Positions 41,382-50,441 are shown, numbered from the stretch's first letter. The stretch: 64,000 nt of DNA from Croceimicrobium sp965228705 (GCF_965228705.1 NZ_OZ245832.1:186001-250000); one strand, 5' to 3'. Numbers and translations: made by a program. The notes: generated by a model from the letters alone, not told the origin.

Positions 41382-43697
41382 ATGTCGCAAGCGGTTGTTT
41401 TAGAAGTTGACTTTAATTCGGATCAAGCGATTCAGGAAGTTAGCAAGCTTAGGGCCAGGTTAGCTGAACTGAAGGAGGAACAAAAGGCCCTTAAAAAAGA
41501 AGGGAAGGAGGGTTCCGACCAGTTTAGCGATAACGCTATTCAAATAAAGCTTCTTAATACTGAGGTAAGGAAATACGAGAAGTCAATTATTGACCAGAAT
41601 CGAATACTTCAATCGAATACTGGTTCTATTGAACAGCAACGCGCAACGCTTTCGGTACTTACGGCGCAATATAACGCACTTTCTGAGGAGGAGAGGGAAA
41701 ACACACAGACAGGAAAAGACCTTCAGGCTTCAATAAAAGCCACAAGCGACGAGCTCAAGGGATTGGAAGGGTCTGTCGGGAATACGAGCCGAAACGTCGG
41801 GAATTACCAGGAAGATATTGAAGCCGCGGCGGCGGGGACTTCCATTTTCGGAAACGCCGTTCCTGGCGCTGTCTCAGGATTGAAAAGCTTGATAGTTTCC
41901 GCGAAGGCTTTTATCGCTACCCCCTTGGGGCTTACGCTTGCTGCCATCGCTGGAATACTTCAAACTGTTAAGGCAGCTTTTTCAGATAGTGAGGAGGGCC
42001 AAAACAAGTGGAATAAAATCGTTGGGGTATCAAACGCCATTTTAGGAAATTTCAGGGACCTAATCGCCGACGCTGGCGAGTTTATTATCTCAATTTTCGA
42101 AGACCCTCAAGAGGCGATTAAGAGTTTCGGGAACCTCATAAAGGATAATATTAACACTAGGATCGAGGGCCTTTTAGGCCTCTTCCCGTCGTTGGGTGAA
42201 GCGATCGAACTTGTATTTCAAGGTGAATTTTCCAAAGCTGGAAAAGTAGCCTTAGACGCAGTCGGAAAGATTGCCTTAGGTGTCGATTCGGTTACTGAGT
42301 CAACGGAAAAAGCTGTTCAAGCGGTTTCAGATTTTGTAGATCAAAACATAAAGGAAGCGGCCGCCGCTGCTGATGTGGCCGACGCAAGGGCTAAGGCTGA
42401 TAAAATCGAGAGGGAACTATTAGTCGATAGGGCTAAGCTGGAAGCGGATATAGCTGAATTAAGACTTAAGTCCAGGGAAGAGGATAGATACACAGCAGAA
42501 GAACGACGCGGCTTTTTAATAGAAGCTAGGGATCTTCAGGACACTTTGATCGACCGCGAAAAAGAGGTTGCCACATTAAGAGCGGATGCCATCGCGATGG
42601 AAAACACTTTCGCGAGGAGCAACAAGGAAAACTTAGACGCGGAAGCGGCGGCGAAAGCTGAGATTTCAAGGTTAGAGGCCGCGAGACTTAATCAAGCGAG
42701 ACAAGTTCAAAGAGAGCTAACCAGGATAGACAAGGAAATCGAGCGAAACGCCAAGCAGGCAGCGGCGGAAGCTAAGAAAAGAGCTGAAGAGGAACTTAAG
42801 GCGCAAGAAACAGCGGCTAAGGTTGCGGCGGAAGGGATTCAGGCAGAATTTGATAGGCAAGCCCTATCTGTACAGGAGCGATACGCGAACGGAATTTTAA
42901 GTCGTGAGGAATACGAAGAGGAATTGCAGGATTTAAACCTAGCTTCTTTAATGGCTCAATCTGAAGCTTTGAGGTTTTACGGTCAGGATACTTTGAAGCT
43001 TGAGTCAAGTATTGCCAGCGAGCGAATTAAAATTAGAGAAGCGGAGGCAAAGCAAAAGGAACAGATTCAAAAAGGCGAAGCGGCTGGGTTCCGCCAAAGC
43101 TTAAACCAGATACAAGGGTTATTCGAAGAACACACAGCCGCTTATCAGGCTATTAGAGCTACCCAGGCCATTATCGACACATATAGCGCCGCGAATATGG
43201 CCCTTTCAACATACCCGCCGCCATTGGGGGCGATAGCGGCTTCGCTTGCGGTTGTTCAGGGTTTGATTAATGTGGATAAGATCCGAGAGCAAGCGACTAA
43301 ATTCGAAGACGGCGGGCTAATTGAAATAGGTGGCCGACCACATAGTCAAGGCGGAACTAAGTTTTTTGGAGAAGACGGAACCACCTTTGAAGCTGAGCGA
43401 GGGGAAGTTCTGGCCGTCGTAAACAAACGATCTGCGCCAATGCTTAAGGGTCTGTCTTCTGTTAATGAGTTGGGCGGCGGTGTGTCATTCTTTAAAGGCA
43501 GTCGGTCCGTACTAAGGGACGGCGGACTGGTTACGCGGGCCGCGTCTTCTCAAGTTCAGGAAAGAATTGAAAGTCGTAAATTGCAAACCGAATTAGCTGA
43601 TTCTATCGAACGGATTCAAATCGTTACGAAATTAACCGACTTGGAGAAGTATAGCGATAGGAGGGCAGTTCTTACAAAGTTTTCTGAATTGGGTTAA
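41382..43697 (+). CDS. Tail tape measure protein
   Basis: A 771-aa protein with a long N-terminal coiled coil (SKLRARLAELKEEQKALKKE), a hydrophobic segment (FIATPLGLTLAAIAGILQTV, about residues 175-200), a central Ala/Glu coiled coil (residues 330-520) and a C-terminal glycine-rich part (GGRPHSQGGTKFFGEDG). It sets tail length during assembly. At 771 aa it predicts a short to medium tail, roughly 110 nm if the usual 1.5 A per residue applies. Confidence 0.85.
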   Translation: MSQAVVLEVDFNSDQAIQEVSKLRARLAELKEEQKALKKEGKEGSDQFSDNAIQIKLLNTEVRKYEKSIIDQNRILQSNTGSIEQQRATLSVLTAQYNALSEEERENTQTGKDLQASIKATSDELKGLEGSVGNTSRNVGNYQEDIEAAAAGTSIFGNAVPGAVSGLKSLIVSAKAFIATPLGLTLAAIAGILQTVKAAFSDSEEGQNKWNKIVGVSNAILGNFRDLIADAGEFIISIFEDPQEAIKSFGNLIKDNINTRIEGLLGLFPSLGEAIELVFQGEFSKAGKVALDAVGKIALGVDSVTESTEKAVQAVSDFVDQNIKEAAAAADVADARAKADKIERELLVDRAKLEADIAELRLKSREEDRYTAEERRGFLIEARDLQDTLIDREKEVATLRADAIAMENTFARSNKENLDAEAAAKAEISRLEAARLNQARQVQRELTRIDKEIERNAKQAAAEAKKRAEEELKAQETAAKVAAEGIQAEFDRQALSVQERYANGILSREEYEEELQDLNLASLMAQSEALRFYGQDTLKLESSIASERIKIREAEAKQKEQIQKGEAAGFRQSLNQIQGLFEEHTAAYQAIRATQAIIDTYSAANMALSTYPPPLGAIAASLAVVQGLINVDKIREQATKFEDGGLIEIGGRPHSQGGTKFFGEDGTTFEAERGEVLAVVNKRSAPMLKGLSSVNELGGGVSFFKGSRSVLRDGGLVTRAASSQVQERIESRKLQTELADSIERIQIVTKLTDLEKYSDRRAVLTKFSELG

Positions 43698-43698
43698 A

Positions 43699-43890
43699 GT
43701 GTTTGTTTTCGCGTGGTTCTTAATTGCTATTATCTGGTATCGGGTTCGACTTGAGCGATCCGCGAAAAGAAAGTCGATGAAAGCCAGGAAGGAATACAGT
43801 CTTAAAATAAAAAATGCGCCTTTAAAGGGCGCAGGTTCAACAATTAGAGAGACACAAGACAAGTCGAAAGTTTTCCTTAGGAAGGTTTAG
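43699..43890 (+). CDS. Small membrane protein after the tape measure (63 aa)
   Basis: Starts at GTG. One transmembrane helix (FVFAWFLIAIIWYRVRL) and a very basic tail. It could be a tail-assembly or lysis helper. It ends 14 bases inside the convergent minus-strand gene. Confidence 0.5.
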   Translation: MFVFAWFLIAIIWYRVRLERSAKRKSMKARKEYSLKIKNAPLKGAGSTIRETQDKSKVFLRKV

Positions 43891-44029
43891 TTCTAGTAAT
43901 TGAATCGCTTGAAACTGGTGTTAGAAAATCGTCGTTATCGAACTGTATCCAAGTGATTTTTCCTTTTGATTTTACGATTCTAAATTTTCGGTTTGCGCTT
44001 GCGGAAACGTTAGGTCTCTGGTTCTTCAT
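43877..44029 (-). CDS. Small minus-strand prophage protein (50 aa)
   Basis: Reads KNQRPNVSASANRKFRIVKS then KGKITWIQFDNDDFLTPVSS. Basic at the start and strand-rich afterwards. Its own promoter fits TTTG-N20-TATTTTAG at 44085-44054 (minus strand), with a perfect 19-bp palindrome over the -33 box. Opposite strand to all late genes, so probably expressed in the lysogen. Function unknown. Confidence 0.5.
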   Translation of the reverse strand: MKNQRPNVSASANRKFRIVKSKGKITWIQFDNDDFLTPVSSDSITRTKPS

Positions 44030-44053
44030 GATGCAGATAAAAGTTAAGTATCA

Positions 44054-44085
44054 CTAAAATATTCTTTTTGCTTATATTAAGCAAA
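44054..44085 (-). promoter_or_regulatory. Promoter with 19-bp palindrome upstream of the 50-aa gene
   Basis: TTTGCTTA-TAT-TAAGCAAA at 44067-44085 is a perfect palindrome and includes the minus-strand -33 TTTG; TATTTTAG follows 20 nt later at 44061-44054. Candidate operator for the ribbon-helix-helix protein next to it. Confidence 0.55.
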
Positions 44086-44087
44086 CG

Positions 44088-44261
44088 TTAAGTGTCGAAC
44101 GGCGAAGAATTGTGTTTATTTCGAATATGACCTTTAGACCAGTCTCTTATAAGCATTCTTAAGACGGTGGATTTATTAACTCCGTAGTCGTTCAAGGCTT
44201 TTTCAAATTCCTTGTTAGTCTCTTCAGGTATTTGAACGTGAATGTTCGCAAAGTTGCCCAT
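44088..44261 (-). CDS. Ribbon-helix-helix DNA-binding protein (57 aa)
   Basis: Reads GNFANIHVQIPEETNKEFEK then ALNDYGVNKSTVLRMLIRDW. An N-terminal strand with alternating residues followed by two helices is the RHH (Arc/CopG) fold. It is on the minus strand between the tape measure and the head protease. The -7 box TATATTTG at 44301-44294 lies under the 17-bp repressor-type palindrome. Could be a lysogeny-stage regulator or an antitoxin-like protein; no toxin is apparent. Confidence 0.65.
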   Translation of the reverse strand: MGNFANIHVQIPEETNKEFEKALNDYGVNKSTVLRMLIRDWSKGHIRNKHNSSPFDT

Positions 44262-44297
44262 TAGCCGAATATTTATTTCCGTCGTAACGCCAACAAA

Positions 44298-44314
44298 TAT
44301 ACGTTAAACTTATA
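44298..44314. promoter_or_regulatory. 17-bp palindromic operator, late-region copy
   Basis: TATACGT-TAA-ACTTATA, one base different from the site in the lysogeny switch. It covers the -7 box of the minus-strand cassette and is about 20 bases before the start of the plus-strand protease gene. Confidence 0.7.
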
Positions 44315-44335
44315 AATCAAGTCCATATTTGCGAT

Positions 44336-45553
44336 ATGGACAGACCAAAACTTTCACTTTCTGGATATATAGCGCCGAAAGATCCCTGGTTAGAGGCTTG
44401 GGGTATCGAGGACGTTAATGTTTCCGCGGAAATGGTTCGGGAATTCTTGGACGACAATAAAGAAGCCGACGAGATAGAGATATATCTCGATTCTTACGGC
44501 GGGTCTGTGTCTGAGGGGTTTAAGATTTACGATTTGCTTACCACCTCTGGGAAGAAGGTCATTTTCGAATGTACGGCCGCCTGTTCCATTGCGACAGTAG
44601 TTTTTCTAGCTGGCGACGAACGCTATCTAACCGCGAACGCGGACTTTATGATCCACAACGCCAGATTTGACGAGTCAGCTTTTTGGGGTAAACAATGGAC
44701 CGCCGACGAACTGGAAGAAATGCTTCAAAGCGTGAAAGAAGCGGACGGCAAAATCTTAGACTTTTTCGTTGAAAAGTTAGGCGACGACAAGCGTCAAGAA
44801 CTAACTGATGAAATGGCTAACGAAAAATTCATGTCTATAGATCGCGCTATCGAATTGGGTTTTGCGACTGGTCGCTTGGAAGAGCGAGAAGGTAAGTCGA
44901 AATCTACTAAGGCGCTTCTATTTACCGATTTGATTATCAATAAACTAGAAATGAGCAAACCAGGAGAGAAAACAGGTTTCAAGAACTTCTTAGACGAAAT
45001 GCGTCAAGGGTTCCAAGACATTACGAACCTGATTAAGCCGAAGCCAACCGTTAAAAACGTTGTTCTTCAGGTTGTCGAGGGTCCTTCTATTTATGTGGAA
45101 GAGACTGAAGACGGAGGTATTGAGGGCCAAACGGCCTACATCGCAAACGAGGACGGAACGGCTTCCGAAGAAATGGCGCCAGAAGGCGATCACGTTCTGG
45201 AAGACGGTAGGACTATTTCGGTTTCTGCTGATGGGGTTATCACCGCCGTATCGGAAGCAAGCGAAGAAAACGAACTCGAACAGGCCCGACAGGAAATTCA
45301 ACGACTGAAGGATCAATTAGCCGAGAAGGAAGGAACTGTTAAAGACCAGAAGACTAAAATCGGGAACCTAGAAGCCGCTGTTTCAAAGTTCAAGGAACTT
45401 CAAAACAAGTTTACTGAAATGGAGAATAAGATCGCTTTTGAAGACGAAGAAGAGGAGGAAGAGGTCGAAAGCCGAAAAGATCCTAAGGCTAAAAAATTGG
45501 GAATCGCTGGCGCTATCGCTGCCCATATTCGCCAAAAATCAGAAGTAAAATAA
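44336..45553 (+). CDS. Head maturation protease (ClpP-like) fused to scaffold
   Basis: A 405-aa protein. Residues 1-190 are ClpP-like, with serine 84 in AACSIATVVF and histidine 107 in DFMIHNAR, so the catalytic pair is intact. Residues 300-370 are a charged coiled coil (EQARQEIQRLKDQLAEKEG) like a scaffold domain. The protease-scaffold fusion drives prohead assembly and is removed on maturation. The gene is directly before the major capsid gene. Its start overlaps no ribosome site; the leader is only a few bases if transcription starts at the -7 box seen before it. Confidence 0.85.
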   Translation: MDRPKLSLSGYIAPKDPWLEAWGIEDVNVSAEMVREFLDDNKEADEIEIYLDSYGGSVSEGFKIYDLLTTSGKKVIFECTAACSIATVVFLAGDERYLTANADFMIHNARFDESAFWGKQWTADELEEMLQSVKEADGKILDFFVEKLGDDKRQELTDEMANEKFMSIDRAIELGFATGRLEEREGKSKSTKALLFTDLIINKLEMSKPGEKTGFKNFLDEMRQGFQDITNLIKPKPTVKNVVLQVVEGPSIYVEETEDGGIEGQTAYIANEDGTASEEMAPEGDHVLEDGRTISVSADGVITAVSEASEENELEQARQEIQRLKDQLAEKEGTVKDQKTKIGNLEAAVSKFKELQNKFTEMENKIAFEDEEEEEEVESRKDPKAKKLGIAGAIAAHIRQKSEVK

Positions 45554-45577
45554 TAAACCCCGCTTAAATATTTAAAA

Positions 45578-46774
45578 ATGAGCAAACCAACTTTTACCGA
45601 TAACACCTACGCGGGGAATGTGGACCCCGAAATCTATCTTCCTTTGCTTTTACCAAAGGGGGGAATTGCCGATCGTGGTCTAGTTACTGTAAAGTACGGG
45701 ATCAAAAAGCGCGAAGTTATCCGAGATCTGGACGTTAATATTAAGTTCCAGAATCGAAGCGCGAAGTTTGTTGACGACGCTTTGAACGTAGAGTTCGCCG
45801 AAACATACCTGGACCCTGTAGGGTATGAAGTAATGAAAGAAATCGACTTCTTAGACTTAGTTAAGTCTTGGGATGCCGCTCAAATTAAGCCAGGGGCCGC
45901 GGAAGATTACGTTCCGCCCGCAAACTTAAACGAGGTCCTTTTAAACCGAATGGCTGAGCGAATCGGGAACGCGAACGAAGAGCTTTATATTAACGGTAAA
46001 GCTGGCGTTACTCAAGCCGTGGTTGCGTTCGACGCTGATTATAACGGAATCGTCTACAAGATGGAGAATTCCGCCGACACTCGAAAAGCAAGCCTTAACA
46101 GTTTGGCGGGTGTAGCTGTTGCGGGAATCAGTACCGCGGACGATGAAGTTACCACGTCCACCGCTCACGGTTTTAATACTGGTGATATGGTTACGCTTGT
46201 TGGCCTTGATGGAAACCAACAATATAACGGCGTTTCTTTAAATGGGCAGTCGTTTGTAGTTATTAAAACAGCAGACACGAAGTTCAAGCTTGAAACCGAA
46301 GAAGGGGTTAGCGTGGATATAACGGGAGTTACCGCCGCGACAACTGGAACCGCGGTTTCTATTAATGAAACTAACGTCGTTCAGGTTTTAAGCCACATTT
46401 ACCGACGTACTCCAAGAGCAGTTCGAAACCAATCCGATTTTAAACTTATTGTTCCCGATCATGTAGCGGATAGTTACAAATTAGCCTTAGCAATGAAGGC
46501 GGACGGGGCAGGAATGTTTACTGTAGGAGATCGCGAACTGGACTTCTTAAGCTTTGGACTTGAAAAGCTTCCTTATTTCCCCGCTAACAGTATTGCGGCC
46601 TGGAATGCTGGAAACGTATTCTTAGGGCTTGATGGTACGGACGACGCGGAGAAAATCCGAATGAAACATTTGGGTGAAGCAACGATCGACGATGTGGTTC
46701 GATATAAGGCTTCTATGAAGTCCGATATTAACGCCAAGTTCTTCAACGAAATTTATTGGGCACGGCCCGTATAA
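45578..46774 (+). CDS. Major capsid protein with inserted FCCH-like domain
   Basis: A 398-aa protein placed directly after the protease-scaffold gene, which together with size points to the HK97-fold capsid. Residues about 180-262 interrupt the fold with a strand-rich domain (TAHGFNTGDMVTLVG, then QQYNG and SFVVIKTADTKFKLETEEG) of the type seen as 'ubiquitin-activating E1 FCCH-like' in phage proteins. The inserted domain probably lies on the capsid surface. The C-terminal MKSDINAKFFNEIYWARPV resumes the capsid fold. Confidence 0.8.
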   Translation: MSKPTFTDNTYAGNVDPEIYLPLLLPKGGIADRGLVTVKYGIKKREVIRDLDVNIKFQNRSAKFVDDALNVEFAETYLDPVGYEVMKEIDFLDLVKSWDAAQIKPGAAEDYVPPANLNEVLLNRMAERIGNANEELYINGKAGVTQAVVAFDADYNGIVYKMENSADTRKASLNSLAGVAVAGISTADDEVTTSTAHGFNTGDMVTLVGLDGNQQYNGVSLNGQSFVVIKTADTKFKLETEEGVSVDITGVTAATTGTAVSINETNVVQVLSHIYRRTPRAVRNQSDFKLIVPDHVADSYKLALAMKADGAGMFTVGDRELDFLSFGLEKLPYFPANSIAAWNAGNVFLGLDGTDDAEKIRMKHLGEATIDDVVRYKASMKSDINAKFFNEIYWARPV

Positions 46775-46850
46775 TTCGCGCCGCGACTAAAGAAGGGGGA
46801 ATTACCCCCTTTCTTTCTTTTCACCGAATTACGCATTAAATCTTTATTCT

Positions 46851-47426
46851 ATGTGCATTAAAATAACTGGCGACCTTAACCCATCGTGCGACGCGCTTTC
46901 AAAGCGTGGAGGCTTCGGTAAAAAGGTTTATATCGGTTTCATCGACGAAATTGAAAGTATCACTTTTGGTACTGGTAATGAGATCACCGCCTTAACCATG
47001 AAAAATGGTAAAAAGCTCTTCAAGTATTCAGGATATAAGGGCAGAAATAGCGCGGGCCTCGATGGTAACTTTAGTGATATTTTAAACCTTAGAAATCACG
47101 TAGTTAATTTAGCCCTTTTCGCTAAAAGTGCCGCCGAATTAAACTCTATTGACGAACTAGTCGATTCTAAAGATATGTTCGTTATAGTGGAATCGAATAA
47201 CAAAACATTTGAGGTCTACGGCATTTCTAAAGACGGAGAACTGGACAATTACGGATTGAACCCGACCGCGTTCAACCGTCCACAGGCCGCAGGAATGACC
47301 GACGATAATGCTTATCAAATCACCTTGTCGGGAGAGGTTCCAAATATTGAGATCCTTTTAAATCTAACCGACTTCGACACAACTAAGACCACCTTAGAAA
47401 CGACCCTTACAACAGAAGCGGCGTAA
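46851..47426 (+). CDS. Putative tail tube or head-decoration protein (191 aa)
   Basis: Strand-rich protein (KVYIGFIDEIESITFGTGNE, NAYQITLSGEVPNIEILLNL) with a Thr-rich end. The pattern and size suit a major tail-tube protein, but its place beside the capsid would also suit a head protein. No defining motif. Confidence 0.5.
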   Translation: MCIKITGDLNPSCDALSKRGGFGKKVYIGFIDEIESITFGTGNEITALTMKNGKKLFKYSGYKGRNSAGLDGNFSDILNLRNHVVNLALFAKSAAELNSIDELVDSKDMFVIVESNNKTFEVYGISKDGELDNYGLNPTAFNRPQAAGMTDDNAYQITLSGEVPNIEILLNLTDFDTTKTTLETTLTTEAA

Positions 47427-47500
47427 ATTTTTTCGGGTCCGTAGGTTTTTCCTATGGGCCCTTATTCAGTTAAATCTATCCACAATAAAAGACTTTTAAA

Positions 47501-47896
47501 ATGGCTAAGAAAAACAAGTATCGTTTTGCAAAAGGGTTTGAAGATACCCGAATCGTAATTCCTGCTTTAAGGATTAACCTTTCAAAGGAAAACTTCAAAG
47601 ACGAAACCGTCGAACAGCTACTTAAAAGCTTCGGAAAGCGATACGCACATAATTTCGAGTTAAACGAAGATCCTATCGACTCCAAGGATCAGGAGAAAGG
47701 GCCAAACGCAAAGGAACGCGCTAAAATTGCCAAAGAGGCCGAATCTACCGAAGAACTGGACCATTTAGAGGAGAACGAAACCGCTTCGACCGTTCTTAAG
47801 GCTATTAAGAAACGTCGTGAAGAGTTGGCGGAATTAGAAAAGGCCAACCCTGGCGACGCGGGAGCCGATGAAGGCGACGAAGAGGAAGAAGAATAA
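47501..47896 (+). CDS. Hypothetical acidic phage protein (131 aa)
   Basis: N-terminal KYRFAKGFEDTRIVIPALRI is strand-like; the C-terminal half is a charged acidic tail ending in a run of glutamates. Between the 191-aa gene and the portal. No family recognised; possibly a head or connector accessory. Confidence 0.5.
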   Translation: MAKKNKYRFAKGFEDTRIVIPALRINLSKENFKDETVEQLLKSFGKRYAHNFELNEDPIDSKDQEKGPNAKERAKIAKEAESTEELDHLEENETASTVLKAIKKRREELAELEKANPGDAGADEGDEEEEE

Positions 47897-47914
47897 TTTC
47901 TATTCCCGAACAAT

Positions 47915-49150
47915 ATGTCTAAAAGTAGAAGAAGAGTTCGTTCCACTTTAGGCAAAGCTTATAAGGTCCTGGTAAACCTCGTCCCTGTGATTGAGGAGCG
48001 CCAGGACACTTTAAGTTTCGGCCAAAAAGACGACCTTCCTAATAAGGTGGTTGAAACCGTTTATTCATCTGGAACGGCTTCTTCCTGTATTGGGCGTATA
48101 AATTCATTTATTCAGGCCAAAGGTTTTGTCGACGACAAGACGAACAACGAAAAGGCCAATAAGAAGCAAACTTTCGAAGATCTTTTAGTCGATTTAGCTA
48201 ATACGGCTTCTTTTTTCCCAGGGGTTCCGATACTTGTAAAGTACAACGAATTCGGCGAAACTGTTAGTATCGAAAGTGTTCCCGTAGGGCATATTCGACC
48301 CATTTCAAACGGAAAGTTCATAATTAACAAGGATTTCGGTACAAATAAGAGACGTAAGAAAGACGATATTATAGTTTCTGAGTTTGACCCTAACGACAGG
48401 CCCACGGACCGAATTAAATCAATCACAAGGCAAAAAGAGGCGTATCGAAAACAAGTAGGCGAATTATATTATCCGATTCAAAAGTGTTTGTTACCTAACG
48501 GGGATAAACTTCCAATCCCTGAATTCATTGGAGGATTAGAAGATATTGAGAGCGACGCGGCTCTTTCTGTCTTAGAAAACAGAAATATCCGCCGAGGCTG
48601 GCGCCCGCAGGTCGTTATTGTAACGGGTGAGATTGACGACGAGACAGAGGACGAAGACGAAAAAACCGACAAAGATTATTTCAACGAAACCCTGAAGAGA
48701 TTCCAAGGCGAAGACGGCGCGCAAATAATGCACCTGGAAACCGTGGAAGGGGAAGTCGAACCAAAGGTTCATTTGTTAGACGGTAAATCAATATTGAATG
48801 CTACCGACAAGGCAACAGAGAGGGTTTCGCTTAAGGTCTGTCGAGTTATGAACGTTCCGCCTGTAATTGTTGGCTTTTCAAGCGCTGGTAAACTTGGGGA
48901 TCTTCAAGAATTAGAAAATCAAATAGAATTATTCCTTTTGACAATTAACAAGCGACAGCGAATGATTACGCGGGCGCTTGAAGCTGTTACGAAGGACTCA
49001 AAATTCAAGAACTTAAAGTTCGATATATCTTCTCTAAACCTGTTCAAATTTATTCCTGCGGAGCTTTTGAGCCTTCTTTCTAAAGAGGAGATCGCAAAGC
49101 TTTATGAAATAACGCTTCCAACCACCGAACAAAGTAATTCAGTAGAATAA
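47915..49150 (+). CDS. Phage portal protein
   Basis: A 411-aa protein. The crown-and-stem order is apparent: strand-rich N-terminal part (VETVYSSGTASSCIGRINSF), a central wing, and KVCRVMNVPPVIVGFSSAG then LQELENQIELFLLTINKRQR, the conserved helix of portals before the C-terminal barrel. It forms the dodecameric ring for DNA passage. Located far downstream of the terminase, which is unusual. Confidence 0.75.
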   Translation: MSKSRRRVRSTLGKAYKVLVNLVPVIEERQDTLSFGQKDDLPNKVVETVYSSGTASSCIGRINSFIQAKGFVDDKTNNEKANKKQTFEDLLVDLANTASFFPGVPILVKYNEFGETVSIESVPVGHIRPISNGKFIINKDFGTNKRRKKDDIIVSEFDPNDRPTDRIKSITRQKEAYRKQVGELYYPIQKCLLPNGDKLPIPEFIGGLEDIESDAALSVLENRNIRRGWRPQVVIVTGEIDDETEDEDEKTDKDYFNETLKRFQGEDGAQIMHLETVEGEVEPKVHLLDGKSILNATDKATERVSLKVCRVMNVPPVIVGFSSAGKLGDLQELENQIELFLLTINKRQRMITRALEAVTKDSKFKNLKFDISSLNLFKFIPAELLSLLSKEEIAKLYEITLPTTEQSNSVE

Positions 49151-49644
49151 TGGGCAGCATAATAGGAATTCAGGAGGTTCAAAAGTTCGCCAATGTTCCG
49201 AAGTCGATCGACGGCCAAACAATTGAACCGTTGATAAAATCGGCGCAAACCTTTGATTTAGAACCTAAGATAGATCCGATCATGTTTTCGGATTTATTGG
49301 GTCCTATAGATAACGAAGCGCGACCAGAGCTAGCAGAATTTAAAGCCGAAAAGGTGGCGCCCTTCTTGGCGTATCATGTATTCATTAGGATGCTTACTTC
49401 CTTCGGGAGGGATTTAAGTCCTTCGGGACTAATTAAACCTAGCGATCCGCGCGGAACATTCCAGCCAGCAGACGAAAGAGATCGGTCCGCGATGATCCGA
49501 CAAGCTCAAAGCGATTTAAACGTTTATGAAACCCGTCTTTTCCTGGCTTTAGATGCGGCAGGTTATAAGTTTGACGGTGTTCAATACGTGGAGCTAACTA
49601 AGAAGCCTAAATCGGGCCGAAAGTTTAAAATTTCAGCGATATGA
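49150..49644 (+). CDS. DUF6712-like head-tail connector protein
   Basis: A 164-aa helical protein (IIGIQEVQKFANVPKSIDGQ, AYHVFIRMLTSFGRDLS, DLNVYETRLFLALDAAGY) following the pattern of DUF6712 connectors in Bacteroidota phages. Overlaps the portal stop by one base, which supports a joint head-neck role. Confidence 0.65.
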   Translation: MGSIIGIQEVQKFANVPKSIDGQTIEPLIKSAQTFDLEPKIDPIMFSDLLGPIDNEARPELAEFKAEKVAPFLAYHVFIRMLTSFGRDLSPSGLIKPSDPRGTFQPADERDRSAMIRQAQSDLNVYETRLFLALDAAGYKFDGVQYVELTKKPKSGRKFKISAI

Positions 49645-50102
49645 CAAAGGGGGCGATTGAAAACTTAATTGCGACGAATGTAGCGAATGAATCTAATGTA
49701 ACAGCCTCAGAGTTAAGGGAGGTTTTGAGTGCTTTATTATCGAACGACTACTACGAAACTACTCTTTCGGATACTGACCAAGCCCCTGAAGGTTTGGGAG
49801 GGTGGACCAAAGGTTTCACCGTCGCTGATATAAAGAATAAAGGCATAGTCGAAATATTCGACAAGCTATTCTTTCAGGGACTTCAAAGGGTAGTAATTGA
49901 AGACGTCGCGGTCGTTGAAGGTCCAGAGCTTACCGTGTTGACTGATATTTCAGACGTGGCAATTTTAAGGTGTCAAGTAATTGGACCAGACGGAACGGAT
50001 TACGCTGTTCGATATCGGGCCACCATGTCAAAAAGCGAATCGACGTTTAACCTTCCTTCGAACTTTCCTTCGGGAACTTATAGAGTAATAGCTTACCGAT
50101 GA
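49641..50102 (+). CDS. Putative tail-tip or fibre accessory protein (153 aa)
   Basis: An N-terminal helical part (IENLIATNVANESNVTASEL) and a strand-rich C-terminus (LPSNFPSGTYRVIAYR). It overlaps both neighbours by four bases. Fits a fibre-attachment protein by place and pattern only. Confidence 0.5.
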   Translation: MTKGAIENLIATNVANESNVTASELREVLSALLSNDYYETTLSDTDQAPEGLGGWTKGFTVADIKNKGIVEIFDKLFFQGLQRVVIEDVAVVEGPELTVLTDISDVAILRCQVIGPDGTDYAVRYRATMSKSESTFNLPSNFPSGTYRVIAYR

Positions 50103-50440
50103 ATCCAGCAACAGTAAACGTTCAGATTGAAAAGGGTGATTCGCGCGCATTTACCTATTTACTTAGAGATGTAAACGAAGTCCCTCTTGATATTTCTAGT
50201 CTTTTGTCTGATTTACAGGTGAAGATTAAAGCTTCAAAGAACGATTCAAGTTCTGAGATTGTTCGGAAGTCATTAGACCAGGGAAATATCTCAGTTCCTG
50301 AGTTAGGTAGAATTTCCTTTCAAATCCTTTCCCAGGATCTCAAATATTTTTCTGAAGGCCTGTATTTCTGGGAATTAAAACTGGTGTTTTTGGACGGAAC
50401 CGTAGAAACTTGGTTTAAAGGCGAATTCAAAATCGTTTAA
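50099..50440 (+). CDS. BppU-like baseplate/receptor-binding upper protein
   Basis: A 113-aa strand-rich protein (VNVQIEKGDSRAFTYLLRDV, FSEGLYFWELKLVFLDGTVE). The N-terminal domain of the BppU type shows this pattern and precedes fibre proteins. It is two bases before the repeat-containing fibre gene. Confidence 0.55.
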   Translation: MNPATVNVQIEKGDSRAFTYLLRDVNEVPLDISSLLSDLQVKIKASKNDSSSEIVRKSLDQGNISVPELGRISFQILSQDLKYFSEGLYFWELKLVFLDGTVETWFKGEFKIV

Positions 50441-50441
50441 G

